From an uncultured Oscillospiraceae bacterium (GTDB lineage: Bacteria > Bacillota > Clostridia > Oscillospirales > Ruminococcaceae): a stretch of 64,000 nt of DNA. The DNA lies in the NCBI GenBank assembly GCA_910579125.1, contig CAJTTH010000007.1, forward strand, positions 15,268-79,267. The letters are read 5' to 3'. The position numbers and the translations under genes are program-made. Of this stretch, positions 7,564-16,518 are shown in pieces. The stretch's first letter is position 1; the number at the start of each line of letters is the position of its first letter. The notes beneath the pieces are model-generated. The model did not search any database, was not told where the DNA came from, and saw only the letters and a program-made list of their open reading frames with translations.

Positions 7564-8679
7564 ATGTTACAGAAAGAGGGAGCAACACGAATTCCGGCGG
7601 GCTGCGCGATCTCGGGCTTCATAAACAGAAGCGGCAGACGCACGAACGGCAGCGTTATCGTGAATTCGATCGGCTGTATGCACGAGCGTTCAAACGGCTT
7701 GGGCGGCGGCTTTGCGGGGTACGGGATATACCCCGAGTACAAGGATCAGTACGCGCTGCACGTTTTCTACGATTCGAGCGAGGCGCGCATCAAGGCGGAG
7801 GCGTTTCTCGACCGCCATTTCGACGTGGTGAACCTGTCGAGGATACCCGTCCGCAAAAACCCGAACATCACCGACGAGCCGCTTATCTGGCGCTATTTCG
7901 TCAATCCGCTGCCCACGAAATTGCAGGACAGTCAACTTGACGAGCGCACATTCGTCGCGAAATGCGTCATCAAGATAAACGACAAGATAGACGGCGCGTA
8001 TGTGTTCTCAAGCGGCAAGAATATGGGCGTTTTCAAGGCGGTCGGCTATCCCGAGGATGTAGGCGATTTCTACCGTCTCGAGGAATACGACGGCTGGGCT
8101 TGGACGGTGCACGGGCGTTACCCGACGAACACCCCCGGCTGGTGGGGCGGCGCACACCCGTTCTCGCTGCTGGACTACACTATCGTCCACAACGGCGAAA
8201 TTTCGTCCTACGACGCGAACCGCCGCTTTATCGAGATGTTCGGCTACAAGTGCAATCTGCTCACCGATACGGAAGTCATTACATATATTATTGACTATCT
8301 GCACAGACGGCTCGAAATGCCGCTCGAGGACGTGGCTAAGGTCATTGCTTCGCCGTTCTGGAGCGAGCTTGAGAGCGGTAAGTTCTCCCCCGAGGACACC
8401 GAAAAGTTCCGCCATTTCAGGAATGTTTACTCGAGCCTGCTCATCACGGGTCCGTTCTCGATAATACTGGGCTTCAACAACGGCATTATGGCGCTCAACG
8501 ACAGGCTGAAGCTGCGCTCCATGGTCGCCGCCGAAAAGGACGACACCGTGTATATTTCGTCCGAGGAATGCTCGATCAGAACTATGTGCCCCGACGTGGA
8601 CAGGATATGGAGCCCGCGCGGCGGCGAGCCTATCATCGTTACGCTTGACAAGAACGCACAGGAAAGGGTGGGAAAGTAA
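7564..8679 (+). CDS. Glutamate synthase-type glutamine amidotransferase subunit (class II)
   Basis: Corresponds to the N-terminal Ntn-hydrolase domain of GltB, here as its own protein, as in archaeal-type glutamate synthases. It should release ammonia from glutamine for the synthase core encoded next. The likely nucleophile is Cys14 in RIPAGCAISGF, so a 13-residue propeptide would be removed. Other amidotransferase features are HGRYPTNTPGWWGGAHPFS and VHNGEISSYDANRRF. I chose the ATG at 7564, with AAGGAG upstream, giving 371 aa; the longer frame from 7453 lacks a ribosome binding site. It is the first gene of a seven-gene plus-strand cluster. Confidence 0.88.
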   Translation: MLQKEGATRIPAGCAISGFINRSGRRTNGSVIVNSIGCMHERSNGLGGGFAGYGIYPEYKDQYALHVFYDSSEARIKAEAFLDRHFDVVNLSRIPVRKNPNITDEPLIWRYFVNPLPTKLQDSQLDERTFVAKCVIKINDKIDGAYVFSSGKNMGVFKAVGYPEDVGDFYRLEEYDGWAWTVHGRYPTNTPGWWGGAHPFSLLDYTIVHNGEISSYDANRRFIEMFGYKCNLLTDTEVITYIIDYLHRRLEMPLEDVAKVIASPFWSELESGKFSPEDTEKFRHFRNVYSSLLITGPFSIILGFNNGIMALNDRLKLRSMVAAEKDDTVYISSEECSIRTMCPDVDRIWSPRGGEPIIVTLDKNAQERVGK

Positions 8680-10185
8680 GTGGCTGTAAATTACATGAAC
8701 CCTCTTTTTGAGGTGATAAGAGACCCCGACAGGTGCATAAAGTGCCGCGTATGCGAGCGGCAGTGCGCCAATGAGGTACATAAATACGATCCCGATCTCG
8801 ACAAAATGGTCGCGGACGAAACGACCTGCGTGGACTGCCAACGGTGCGTCTGCCTATGCCCGACGCACGCGATAAAGATACGCCCGAACGAGAACCAATT
8901 CCGCGAGAACGGAAACTGGACGCACACCATTATGGACGAGGTCTACAAACAGGCGGGCAGCGGCGGAGTGCTGCTGTCGGCAATGGGCAACCCCAAGGAC
9001 TACCCCGTTTACTGGGATAAAATACTGCTGAACGCCTCGCAGGTGACGAACCCGCCCATTGACCCGCTCCGTGAGCCTATGGAGACAAAGACATTCCTCG
9101 GAAAGAAGTCGCAGAAAATTTCCTACGACGAGAACGGCAGGGCGCATTTCGAAAAAACGCCGTATCTGGAGCTTGACGTGCCGATCATGTTCTCGGCGAT
9201 GTCGTTCGGCTCGATCTCCAAGAACGCGCACGAAAGTCTGGCGAGAGCCGCCGAGGAGCTCGGAACGTTCTACAACACGGGCGAGGGCGGTCTGCACGAG
9301 GACTTCTACAAGTACGGCGCTAACACGATATGTCAGGTAGCTTCGGGGCGTTTCGGCGTGTTCAAGGGCTATCTGGACGCAGGCGCGGCTATCGAGATAA
9401 AAATGGGTCAGGGCGCGAAGCCCGGTATCGGCGGACATCTCCCCGGAATGAAGATAAACGACGAAATTTCCAAGACTCGTATGATACCCAAGGGCACGGA
9501 CGCAATCTCCCCCGCTCCGCACCACGACATTTACTCTATCGAGGACTTGCGGCAGCTTGTTTTCTCGCTGAAGGAGGCGACGGGCTGGGAAAAGCCCGTT
9601 ATCGTGAAGATCGCGGCTGTGCATAACGTTGCGGCTATCGCGTCGGGTATCGCGCGCTCGGGCGCGGATATTATCGCGATCGACGGTTTCCGCGGCGGCA
9701 CGGGCGCTGCTCCCACGAGAATACGCGACAACGTTGGTATTCCCATTGAACTCGCATTGGCGAGCGTGGATCAGCGGCTGCGCGACGAGGGCATTCGCAA
9801 CGACGTTTCTATCATCGCAGGCGGTTCTATGCGCTCGGCTGCGGACGTTGTCAAGGCGATAGCGCTTGGCGCGGACGCGGTCTACATCGCTTCGGCGGCG
9901 CTGCTGGCGCTGGGCTGTCATCTCTGCCGCTCCTGCAACACGGGCAAGTGCAACTGGGGTATCGCGACTCAGCGTGCCGACCTCGTAAAGCGTTTGAACC
10001 CCGATATCGGCTATAAGCGGCTGGTAAATCTCGTTACCGCCTGGGATCACGAGATCAAGGAAATTATGGGCGGTATGGGAATTAACTCCATTGAGGCTCT
10101 GCGCGGAAACAGACTTATGCTGCGCGGTATCGGACTGAACCAAAAGGAACTGGATATCCTCGGTATTCAGCACGCGGGCGAGTAA
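8680..10185 (+). CDS. Glutamate synthase FMN core with N-terminal 2[4Fe-4S] domain
   Basis: Catalytic core that should reduce 2-oxoglutarate plus ammonia to glutamate. Cys19, 22, 25, 29 and Cys50, 53, 56, 60 form two ferredoxin-type cluster sites. The rest is the (beta/alpha)8 FMN domain, with SFGSISKNAHESLARAAEEL, GQGAKPGIGGHLPG, IDGFRGGTGAAPTRIRDNVG and the cysteine motif CHLCRSCNTGKCNWGIATQ. The 501 aa match the archaeal-type stand-alone synthase subunit rather than the ~1500-aa bacterial GltB. It starts with GTG directly after the upstream stop; an ATG at 8695 is an alternative. The electron donor is probably the ferredoxin and FAD protein encoded downstream. Confidence 0.9.
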   Translation: MAVNYMNPLFEVIRDPDRCIKCRVCERQCANEVHKYDPDLDKMVADETTCVDCQRCVCLCPTHAIKIRPNENQFRENGNWTHTIMDEVYKQAGSGGVLLSAMGNPKDYPVYWDKILLNASQVTNPPIDPLREPMETKTFLGKKSQKISYDENGRAHFEKTPYLELDVPIMFSAMSFGSISKNAHESLARAAEELGTFYNTGEGGLHEDFYKYGANTICQVASGRFGVFKGYLDAGAAIEIKMGQGAKPGIGGHLPGMKINDEISKTRMIPKGTDAISPAPHHDIYSIEDLRQLVFSLKEATGWEKPVIVKIAAVHNVAAIASGIARSGADIIAIDGFRGGTGAAPTRIRDNVGIPIELALASVDQRLRDEGIRNDVSIIAGGSMRSAADVVKAIALGADAVYIASAALLALGCHLCRSCNTGKCNWGIATQRADLVKRLNPDIGYKRLVNLVTAWDHEIKEIMGGMGINSIEALRGNRLMLRGIGLNQKELDILGIQHAGE

Positions 10186-10197
10186 GGGGGCAGGACA

Positions 10198-10632
10198 ATG
10201 AAAAAAGTTTATGTTAATGAAGATTGGTGCTTGGCTTGCCACCTTTGCGAATACTACTGCGCGGCGGCAAACAGCGGTGCGCCAAATATGATAAAAGCGT
10301 TCAAGAGCGGCAAAAAGCCTCTTCCGCGTATTCAGGTGGAAGAGGGCAGCGAGGTGAACTTCGCGGTGCAGTGCCGCCACTGCGACGGCAAGGCTTGCGT
10401 TAAGGGCTGTATCACGGGAGCGCTGTCGATAGTTGACGGCGTGGTCGTGTGCGACGAAAACCGCTGCGTCGGCTGCGGAACGTGCATACTGAGCTGTCCG
10501 TTCGGGTGTATCGTTATGGACGAGGAAAATCACAGAATACAGAAGTGCGACCTGTGTACGAAAAATCACGGCGGCGAGCCCGCGTGCGTACAGGGCTGTC
10601 CGAACAACGCTATCGTATTTGAAGAGAGGTGA
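10198..10632 (+). CDS. Polyferredoxin, HycB/DmsB-like 4Fe-4S electron-transfer protein
   Basis: 144 residues with four cysteine groups: CLACHLCEYYC, CRHCDGKACVKGC, CVGCGTCILSC and CDLCTKN...CVQGC. This is the pattern of electron-transfer subunits carrying several 4Fe-4S clusters. It lies 12 bases after the synthase core, and its stop is 6 bases before the FAD oxidoreductase start. The natural reading is that it wires the oxidoreductase to the Fe-S domain of the synthase. This is inferred from position, since related proteins serve many enzymes. GGGGGCAGG lies just upstream of the ATG. Confidence 0.88.
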   Translation: MKKVYVNEDWCLACHLCEYYCAAANSGAPNMIKAFKSGKKPLPRIQVEEGSEVNFAVQCRHCDGKACVKGCITGALSIVDGVVVCDENRCVGCGTCILSCPFGCIVMDEENHRIQKCDLCTKNHGGEPACVQGCPNNAIVFEER

Positions 10633-10637
10633 GCGGA

Positions 10638-11867
10638 ATGAATTATGTAATTATCGGAAACTCCGCGGCGGCGGTCGGCACTATCGCGGGCATTCGCGAG
10701 ATCGACAGCACGGGAAAGATCACCGTCATCTCGGACGAGAAGTATCACACCTATTCGCGTCCGCTTATCTCGTACTGGCTTCAGGGCAAGGTCTCGGACA
10801 AGAATATATACTACCGCGACCCCGATTTCTACGAGAAGAACGGCGTGGAGACCGTTCTTGGGAGAAAGGCCGTTAAGATCGACGCGGCAAATAAATCGGT
10901 CGTGCTGGATGACGGGCTTGCCGTGCCTTACGACAAGCTCATGGTGGCGACGGGCTCAAAACCGTTTGTGCCGCCCATGAACGGCTTGGATAAGGTGCAT
11001 TATCACACGTTTATGAGTTTTGACAGCGTTAAGGCTATCCGCTCGGAGCTTAAAGACGGTATGAACGTGCTGATAATCGGCGCGGGTTTGATAGGTCTGA
11101 AAGCCGCAGAAGCGCTTCACGAGCATAACGCGAAAATAACCGTTGTGGATATGGCTGACAGGATTTTGCCGTCTATTCTCGACGTCCGCGCGGGTATGAA
11201 AATGCAGAAGCACATTGAAAATCAGGGCGTGAAATTTATTCTCGGAACGTCGGCGGACGAGTTCACCGAGCATTCGGCTAGGCTCAAGAACGGCATGACC
11301 GTGGACTTCGATATGCTGATCATCGCGGTCGGAGTTCGCCCGAACACGGAGCTTATCGCGGACGCGGGCGGCAAGGTCGAGCGCGGCATAATCACCGACG
11401 ATACGCAGAAAACCTCGCTCGACGACGTTTACGCGGCGGGCGACTGCACGGTTTCTCACGATGCGTCCTCGGACACTGACAAAATTCTCGCGCTGCTGCC
11501 GAACGCGTATATGCAGGGCGAGGTCGCGGGAAAGAATATGGCGGGACGCGAATTCCGTTATGTGAACGCTATCCCGATGAACGCAATCGGATTTTTCGGG
11601 TTGCATATCATCAGCGCGGGTTCGTATGACGGTGAGGAATTTATTGACGAAACCGAGAATATATATAAAAAGCTGGTGTTCCGTGACAACACGCTGAAAG
11701 GGTACATTCTTATGGGCGACGTGCGCCGCGCGGGAATTTATACCTCTATGATAAAGGAACAAATTGACCTCGGCGAAGTGGACGTTGAAATGCTCAAGGA
11801 AAAGCCGCAGATGATGATGTTCGGCAAGGCGCGGCGCGAGGAAAAGCTGGGAGGTATTATCAGATGA
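10638..11867 (+). CDS. FAD/NAD(P)-dependent oxidoreductase of the glutamate synthase cluster
   Basis: Pyridine nucleotide-disulfide oxidoreductase fold, 409 aa. The N-terminal FAD motif is IIGNSAAAVGTIAG. The central NAD(P)-binding motif is IIGAGLIGLKAAEALHEH, and the second FAD motif is DDVYAAGDC. No redox-active CxxC pair is visible, so it resembles NirB-type or rubredoxin-reductase-like flavoproteins. It probably feeds electrons from NAD(P)H through the adjacent polyferredoxin, replacing the classical GltD subunit. I chose the ATG at 10638 because GAGAGG is well spaced there, whereas the GTG at 10629 overlaps it. The stop overlaps the next start (ATGA). Confidence 0.87.
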   Translation: MNYVIIGNSAAAVGTIAGIREIDSTGKITVISDEKYHTYSRPLISYWLQGKVSDKNIYYRDPDFYEKNGVETVLGRKAVKIDAANKSVVLDDGLAVPYDKLMVATGSKPFVPPMNGLDKVHYHTFMSFDSVKAIRSELKDGMNVLIIGAGLIGLKAAEALHEHNAKITVVDMADRILPSILDVRAGMKMQKHIENQGVKFILGTSADEFTEHSARLKNGMTVDFDMLIIAVGVRPNTELIADAGGKVERGIITDDTQKTSLDDVYAAGDCTVSHDASSDTDKILALLPNAYMQGEVAGKNMAGREFRYVNAIPMNAIGFFGLHIISAGSYDGEEFIDETENIYKKLVFRDNTLKGYILMGDVRRAGIYTSMIKEQIDLGEVDVEMLKEKPQMMMFGKARREEKLGGIIR

Positions 11868-12583
11868 CGATAAACGCGGCAAATTATGAAAACACCGAGC
11901 TGAACAGGCTTATCCGCGAGAGCGGCGAAGAGAGACTGGAGCTTGAAAACGTGCTCGGTCAGCGCTACATCGGCGCGGGGCTTTCGGGCAAGGAGATACT
12001 CATAAACGGCACGCCCGGAAACGCGCTCGGAGCGTATCTCAACGGTTCCAAGATAATCGTACACGGAAACGCGCAGGACGCTATCGGCGATACCATGAAC
12101 GACGGCGCTATCATCATTCACGGAAACTGCGGCGATACGGCGGGCTATGCAATGCGTTCCGGCGAGATCTACGTCGAGAAAAACGCGGGCTACCGCGTGG
12201 GCATTCACATGAAGAGCTATCAGGACTTGTACCCGATAATCGTTATCGGCGGCAAGGTCGGGGATTTTCTCGGCGAGTATCAGGCGGGCGGTATCATTAT
12301 CGTACTCGGCATAGGAGCGGAGGACTGCCCCGTCGGCTCGTTCTGCGGCACGGGAATGCACGGCGGCGAGATGTTTATCCGCTCCGAGACCGCGCCCGAA
12401 GGCTTGCCCGTTCAGGTGTGCTGCGTGGAGGCGACCGACGAGGAAAAGCAGTCGATTAGGCGCTATATAGAGCGTTATGTAAAGCATTTCGGGAACGACA
12501 CCGACGAGCTGCTGAAGTCGCGCTTCTGGAAGCTCACGCCTAATTCGGCTTCTCCCTATAAGCAGCTTTACGTGAATAACTGA
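11864..12583 (+). CDS. Glutamate synthase GXGXG (alpha/beta-helix) domain subunit
   Basis: Corresponds to the C-terminal right-handed beta-helix domain of GltB, as a separate 239-aa protein. The repeated glycine-rich turns are visible: GAGLSGKEILING, GNALGAYLNGSKIIVHGNAQ, GDTMNDGAIIIHGNCGDTAG and GEYQAGGIIIVLG. In the fused enzyme this domain is structural and braces the amidotransferase against the FMN domain. With the two genes at the start of the cluster it completes a split glutamate synthase in three chains. It overlaps the upstream stop by 4 bases, indicating translational coupling. Confidence 0.9.
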   Translation: MTINAANYENTELNRLIRESGEERLELENVLGQRYIGAGLSGKEILINGTPGNALGAYLNGSKIIVHGNAQDAIGDTMNDGAIIIHGNCGDTAGYAMRSGEIYVEKNAGYRVGIHMKSYQDLYPIIVIGGKVGDFLGEYQAGGIIIVLGIGAEDCPVGSFCGTGMHGGEMFIRSETAPEGLPVQVCCVEATDEEKQSIRRYIERYVKHFGNDTDELLKSRFWKLTPNSASPYKQLYVNN

Positions 12584-12585
12584 AG

Positions 12586-13218
12586 ATGATCCCGATCGAA
12601 AAATATAGGGACGACCCGTGCGGGACGCTTTCCATACCGTATTGGAAAGCCAAAAATCTTTCCGTTCCTCCGAATATGAGGATAGTTCACGAAAGGGACT
12701 TTGATGCGGCGCTGCTTGAAAAATACGCAGACAGACGATTTTTCAGGCTTATACACCGTCTCGAAAATATTCCCGAATATAATGCGGCAGACTTTGAGTT
12801 CGGCCGCATTTCGGCGGATATGCTCGGCGAGCTTTCAGATATGATAAACCGCTCCTATGAACACATGTCCGTCGGTATATCGGTCGAACAGCTAAAGGCT
12901 ATGACGGCGTCCGAGGTGTACCGCCCCGAATTGTGGATAGGCGCGTTTGCCGACGGAAAAATTATCGGCTCGATTATTTGCGAGTTTGACAAGGACACAG
13001 ACGAAGCGGCGATAGATTGGCTCCAGGTGTTGCCCGAATACAGAAACTGCGGCATAGCCTCAGCGCTTGTGTGCCGTGCTTTGAATAAAATTCGCGGCGC
13101 GGCGGATTTCGCGACTGTTTCGGGCGAGTGTGACAATCCGACAGATCCCGAGTGCGTTTACCGCAAATGTGGTTTTACGGGCGACGATGTCTGGCACATA
13201 CTCAAAGCCCGCGAATAA
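12586..13218 (+). CDS. GNAT-family N-acetyltransferase
   Basis: 210 aa. The acetyl-CoA binding core lies in the C-terminal half: DEAAIDWLQVLPEYRNCGI, then a helix ALVCRALNKI and the closing strand with CVYRKCGFTGDDVWH. The substrate cannot be told from sequence. The start lies 3 bases after the upstream stop with only a poor ribosome binding site, so it is likely translated by coupling with the glutamate synthase genes. A link to nitrogen metabolism is inference from position only. Confidence 0.8.
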   Translation: MIPIEKYRDDPCGTLSIPYWKAKNLSVPPNMRIVHERDFDAALLEKYADRRFFRLIHRLENIPEYNAADFEFGRISADMLGELSDMINRSYEHMSVGISVEQLKAMTASEVYRPELWIGAFADGKIIGSIICEFDKDTDEAAIDWLQVLPEYRNCGIASALVCRALNKIRGAADFATVSGECDNPTDPECVYRKCGFTGDDVWHILKARE

Positions 13219-13252
13219 TCGTATACTTTAGAAACTTTTCGGGGAGGTAGCA

Positions 13253-13816
13253 ATGAAAATATTTATCAACGCCAGAACCGAAGAAATTTGCGGCAGCGTC
13301 GCGGCGGCGCTTGACGACCTCGGCGCGGAGTGCGTTCTTTGCGCCGGCGGCGAGACCGCCGCGCTCTCCGAGTGCGACGCGGTGATCGTGTCCACTCCCC
13401 TGCGCGGCGAATTCGGACTGAACTTCGTCGCCGAGACCTCAAAAAAAACCTCCGCGCCGATAATCGTTCTGGCGCGCGCGGATATAGCCGAGGACGTTCA
13501 GAGCCGCATAAGATTTACGGGAGCGTTCGTGCTGGCAAAGCCGTTCCAAAAAAGCGTACTCGCCCAGACGGTGAAAATGGCGCTCCTCGCGAAAGAAAAC
13601 ATCAACAGACTGGAACAAGAGAAAACCGAGCTGCTCGGACAGCTCGACGACGTGAAAACCATTGACCGTGCAAAATGCTGCCTTATCGAATATCTAAACC
13701 TCACGGAAAATCAGGCGCACAGACATATACAAAAGCTGGCAATGGATACGCGAAGAACACAAAGAGAGATAGCCGAGGATATTCTGCGGACTTACTCGGG
13801 AATGACAACCTTATAA
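13253..13816 (+). CDS. ANTAR-domain RNA-binding regulator with degenerate receiver domain
   Basis: 187 aa. Residues 1-110 have a receiver-like fold, but the strand that normally ends in the phosphorylated Asp reads CDAVIVSTPL, with Ser47 at that position, so it should not be phosphorylated there. The late Lys in LAKPF is kept. A coiled linker leads to a C-terminal ANTAR domain (about 130-180) with IDRAKCCLIEYL and MDTRRTQREIAEDIL. ANTAR proteins bind paired RNA hairpins and prevent transcription termination, often in nitrogen genes. The structured leader at 7389-7563 of this same operon is the obvious candidate target. GGGGAGG precedes the ATG. Confidence 0.85.
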   Translation: MKIFINARTEEICGSVAAALDDLGAECVLCAGGETAALSECDAVIVSTPLRGEFGLNFVAETSKKTSAPIIVLARADIAEDVQSRIRFTGAFVLAKPFQKSVLAQTVKMALLAKENINRLEQEKTELLGQLDDVKTIDRAKCCLIEYLNLTENQAHRHIQKLAMDTRRTQREIAEDILRTYSGMTTL

Positions 13817-14016
13817 AAATGATCTGATATACTTGCAGCTTGCCTTTTTTCGGCGTGCGTTCGCTTTTTTCGCAGCCTAGCTTCTATTCAAGCTCCGCTT
13901 CCATTACCGTTTGCAGTACGTCGCTGAACAGCTCTCATGCTGTTCATAATGTCCGTCGTGCTTGTAAATTACCGGCTGTTCACGAATGCTTTCAGCAGTT
14001 CTTTCGATTTTTCCAT
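13817..14016 (-). pseudogene. Remnant of an IS256-family (mutator) transposase, N-terminal part
   Basis: Read on the minus strand from the ATG at 14016, the frame gives MEKSKELLKAFVNSR and stops. Other frames continue with FTSTTDIMNSM, then ELFSDVLQTVMEAELE, a TAG in place of a probable Tyr codon, and KLGCEKSERTPKKGKLQ. This order and spacing match the start of IS256-family transposases (LFKD-LQ-MLEAEMD-LGY). At least one frameshift and two stops are present, and the sequence ends abruptly at the ANTAR stop codon. It is a dead, truncated copy. Confidence 0.7.
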
Positions 14017-14100
14017 AATAAAAACACTTCCTTTCAGATTTTCCTTGCCTTAAGTCTTATCTGATCGGAAGTGTTTATTATTCTTTACACAGAACTTGGC
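13817..14100 (-). mobile_element. Terminal fragment of an IS256-like insertion sequence
   Basis: Besides the transposase remnant, the outer end keeps GTTCTGTGTAAAG on the minus strand near 14084-14096, typical of IS256-type termini. It also keeps a long hairpin, AAACACTTCC at 14022-14031 paired with GGAAGTGTTT at 14067-14076, with an inner TCAGAT/ATCTGA stem. The other end is missing. The fragment sits between convergent genes, where it may serve as a terminator. Confidence 0.6.
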
Positions 14101-14150
14101 GGGGGCTATTAAGCATTGTACGGCGCACAGACGTCTTTTCGCAGAGACCG

Positions 14151-16517
14151 TCAGATGCGTATCTCGTTTCCGCCAAGCAGAGCGGCGTATTCCTCGCGGC
14201 AAGTCAGAAAGACAACTTGGTGACGCTTGGCGCTTTCCTTTATCAGCTCGCACGACTGCTTAACTCGGTCGATATCCATATTGTTCAGCGGGTCGTCAAG
14301 TACAATAATTCCTCCGCCGTCGGGGAACAGATGATCGAGCACCGCAAGCCTGAACGCAAGGTAGACCGTTTCTTTTGTGCCGTCCGAGAGCTTGATAAAA
14401 TCCAGATCGCAGTTTCCGCCGGCAACCTTGAAATCAGGCTTTCCCGGCTCGGCGAACTCTGCGGTGATCCTGTCTCCTGAAATTTGCTCGAGGTACTTCA
14501 CAAAACTATCGGCAAGCGTTTGAATCGGATTTGACACGACCTCTTCCCTTTGTTCGCTGAGCACGCTGCGGATATGCAGCCAGTGTTCGAGCAGCGTCGC
14601 TTGCGCGTCAAACCTGCGTTTCGCGCCCTCACACTTTTCGCGGAGATCGTCATCGTGGCTTTCGGTAAATCTATCGAGCGCGTTCTGCGCCGCCGCCTTT
14701 TCGGAGAGCTTGTCCTCCTTTTTCCTGCGCGCCGTTTCCGCGGCGGTTTTCAGACTGTTTTTACGGCTCTCAGGATCGGATATATTACGGAATTTTTCCG
14801 GAATGCTTTCCGCGGCACTTACGGCATTCTGCGCCTTTTTCAGTTCCTCGGAACGCTCGACGATACGCTTTTTCAATTCGTCCATGCTGCCGAACTCGTT
14901 AGTAAACAGCGCGATCTCGGTTTTTTTTGCTCCAATAAATCCCCCAATATCGCTGCCTTTGCAAAGCGCCGCAATATCGCCGTCAATCATTGCCCTACCG
15001 CGAACATCGGTCAAAGCCGCTGCTTTACTCTCCAACTCGGAAAACCCGTCTCCCGCTGCGGCGCGGAGATTACTTTCGGCGAGCGCCTTGCTGCTCGTGA
15101 GCCTGTTATACTTATCGGCGAGCTGCATAACCTCATCGGTTGATTTGCAGCCGTACTTTTTGAATATCTCCCGAATTTTATTTTCCAGTTCCGCGATCCT
15201 TGAGCTTATCGCGACCGCGTTCACCTCGGCGGGGGCGAGCTCCATTTCCATAACGCCCGGTATCTCGATGCGGACTGCCTCGCTTATCCGCGCGTTTTCG
15301 CCGTTAAGCACGATCTCGCTGCCCGAGATCAGAGATGTTATTTTAACGGAATTTCCGCCAAGCATTTTTATTTTCGCGTCAATATTCATTTCGCGCAGTG
15401 CGTTTTTAAGACGCGGTATCTCACGCTCCGAATATCTCAACGCGTCAAGCTCGCCGTCCTCGGGACAGGAGACGCCGTTCAGTTCGCTTTTGATATCCTT
15501 AAGCTCATCACTGAATTTTTTCGCGTTGACGTAACGGTCATACAGTTCGCGGTTTTCCTTTTCCTCTTTCAGCACCAGTGCTTTTTTGAGATTGTCTTTC
15601 GCTCTCGGAAAGTCCTCAAGTGCCTTGTTAAACCGCCCTATATCGTTATTGCAGCGCGTTATTATGTCGTTGTTCGACTTTATCGCGCGGATAGCGTCAA
15701 AGTATTTATCGAATTCTTCCAGTTCGCCGTCGGCTTTTGCGGCGGTGTTTTCGGCAGCGGAAAATTCACTCAGAGCACGGTCAAAGCTGACTTCGAGCGT
15801 TTTAAGTTCGTTAACCTCCTCTTCGGCGTCCTCCCAATCGTAAAGCGCCTGAAGAACCGTTCCGATGCCTTTTGCCCATCGTCCGCCGCCGCTCTTTCTT
15901 TTGGGTGCGCCGACATCTGTATCCCAATTCGAAGAAAGCTCATCGATTTTTTTGTTAATCTTTTTTTCGAGAATCTCCGCCGAAATTCCGTCGCTCTCCG
16001 CAAATGCCTCGGAGACCGTCTCGGCAAGCGTTCTGCGTGTATCGGTGTCCTTTTGATCGAGAATATTCCTGAGATTATCGGCAAAGCTGCTCTGCGGTGA
16101 AAGCAGCATTTCTCTGTAAACGCCCTCGCCGTAGCCGAGAATTTCACCAAGCACCTCGTTTATCTTCGCTTGATTTTTTATAACGCCGTCTGGCGTTGAG
16201 AGCTTTGCAACCGCGTCGTCGCCCCATTCTTTTGTTAGCTTGTAATCGCCGTCCTCGGTTTCAATAACCGCCGTTCCGTCAATGCTGCCGAAACGCCTGC
16301 CGTCCTTTCTCTCGGCAGGGAACGCGCTTTCCTTAAAGTCCTTGTCGCGTCTGCCGTCAATTTTCGCGTTCTTGAAAAGTATGCCCGAAATAAGGTTTAC
16401 TAGCGTGGTTTTCCCCGATTCGTTCTTTCCGTACACGACGTTTATTCCGTCGGCAAACGTGATCTCCCTTTCGCGTATGCCCGCAAACTGCTCCGTGGAT
16501 ATCTTCTTCAGTTTCAT
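14151..16517 (-). CDS. SbcC/YhaN-like AAA ATPase with long coiled coil
   Basis: 788 aa. The N-terminal Walker A is YGKNESGKTTLVNLIS, followed by long coiled-coil regions. The C-terminal ABC signature and Walker B are KLSDGTKETVYLAFRLAV and GGIIVLDDPLNNMD. This is the SMC/Rad50-like design. With the phosphoesterase encoded one base upstream it should form an SbcCD/YhaNO-type complex that processes DNA ends or hairpins. It is shorter than a typical SbcC of about 1000 aa, and the C-terminal signature is closer to YhaN-like proteins, so I give no gene symbol. Confidence 0.85.
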   Translation of the reverse strand: MKLKKISTEQFAGIREREITFADGINVVYGKNESGKTTLVNLISGILFKNAKIDGRRDKDFKESAFPAERKDGRRFGSIDGTAVIETEDGDYKLTKEWGDDAVAKLSTPDGVIKNQAKINEVLGEILGYGEGVYREMLLSPQSSFADNLRNILDQKDTDTRRTLAETVSEAFAESDGISAEILEKKINKKIDELSSNWDTDVGAPKRKSGGGRWAKGIGTVLQALYDWEDAEEEVNELKTLEVSFDRALSEFSAAENTAAKADGELEEFDKYFDAIRAIKSNNDIITRCNNDIGRFNKALEDFPRAKDNLKKALVLKEEKENRELYDRYVNAKKFSDELKDIKSELNGVSCPEDGELDALRYSEREIPRLKNALREMNIDAKIKMLGGNSVKITSLISGSEIVLNGENARISEAVRIEIPGVMEMELAPAEVNAVAISSRIAELENKIREIFKKYGCKSTDEVMQLADKYNRLTSSKALAESNLRAAAGDGFSELESKAAALTDVRGRAMIDGDIAALCKGSDIGGFIGAKKTEIALFTNEFGSMDELKKRIVERSEELKKAQNAVSAAESIPEKFRNISDPESRKNSLKTAAETARRKKEDKLSEKAAAQNALDRFTESHDDDLREKCEGAKRRFDAQATLLEHWLHIRSVLSEQREEVVSNPIQTLADSFVKYLEQISGDRITAEFAEPGKPDFKVAGGNCDLDFIKLSDGTKETVYLAFRLAVLDHLFPDGGGIIVLDDPLNNMDIDRVKQSCELIKESAKRHQVVFLTCREEYAALLGGNEIRI

Positions 16518-16518
16518 A

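Noticed and set aside
8854..10569. Long minus-strand open frame of 571 codons
   Set aside because: It lies antisense to the glutamate synthase core and ferredoxin, both with clear cofactor motifs; its translation is arginine- and valine-rich shadow sequence with no domains.
13840..14064. Plus-strand 74-codon frame
   Set aside because: It is the shadow of the transposase remnant, with no ribosome binding site.
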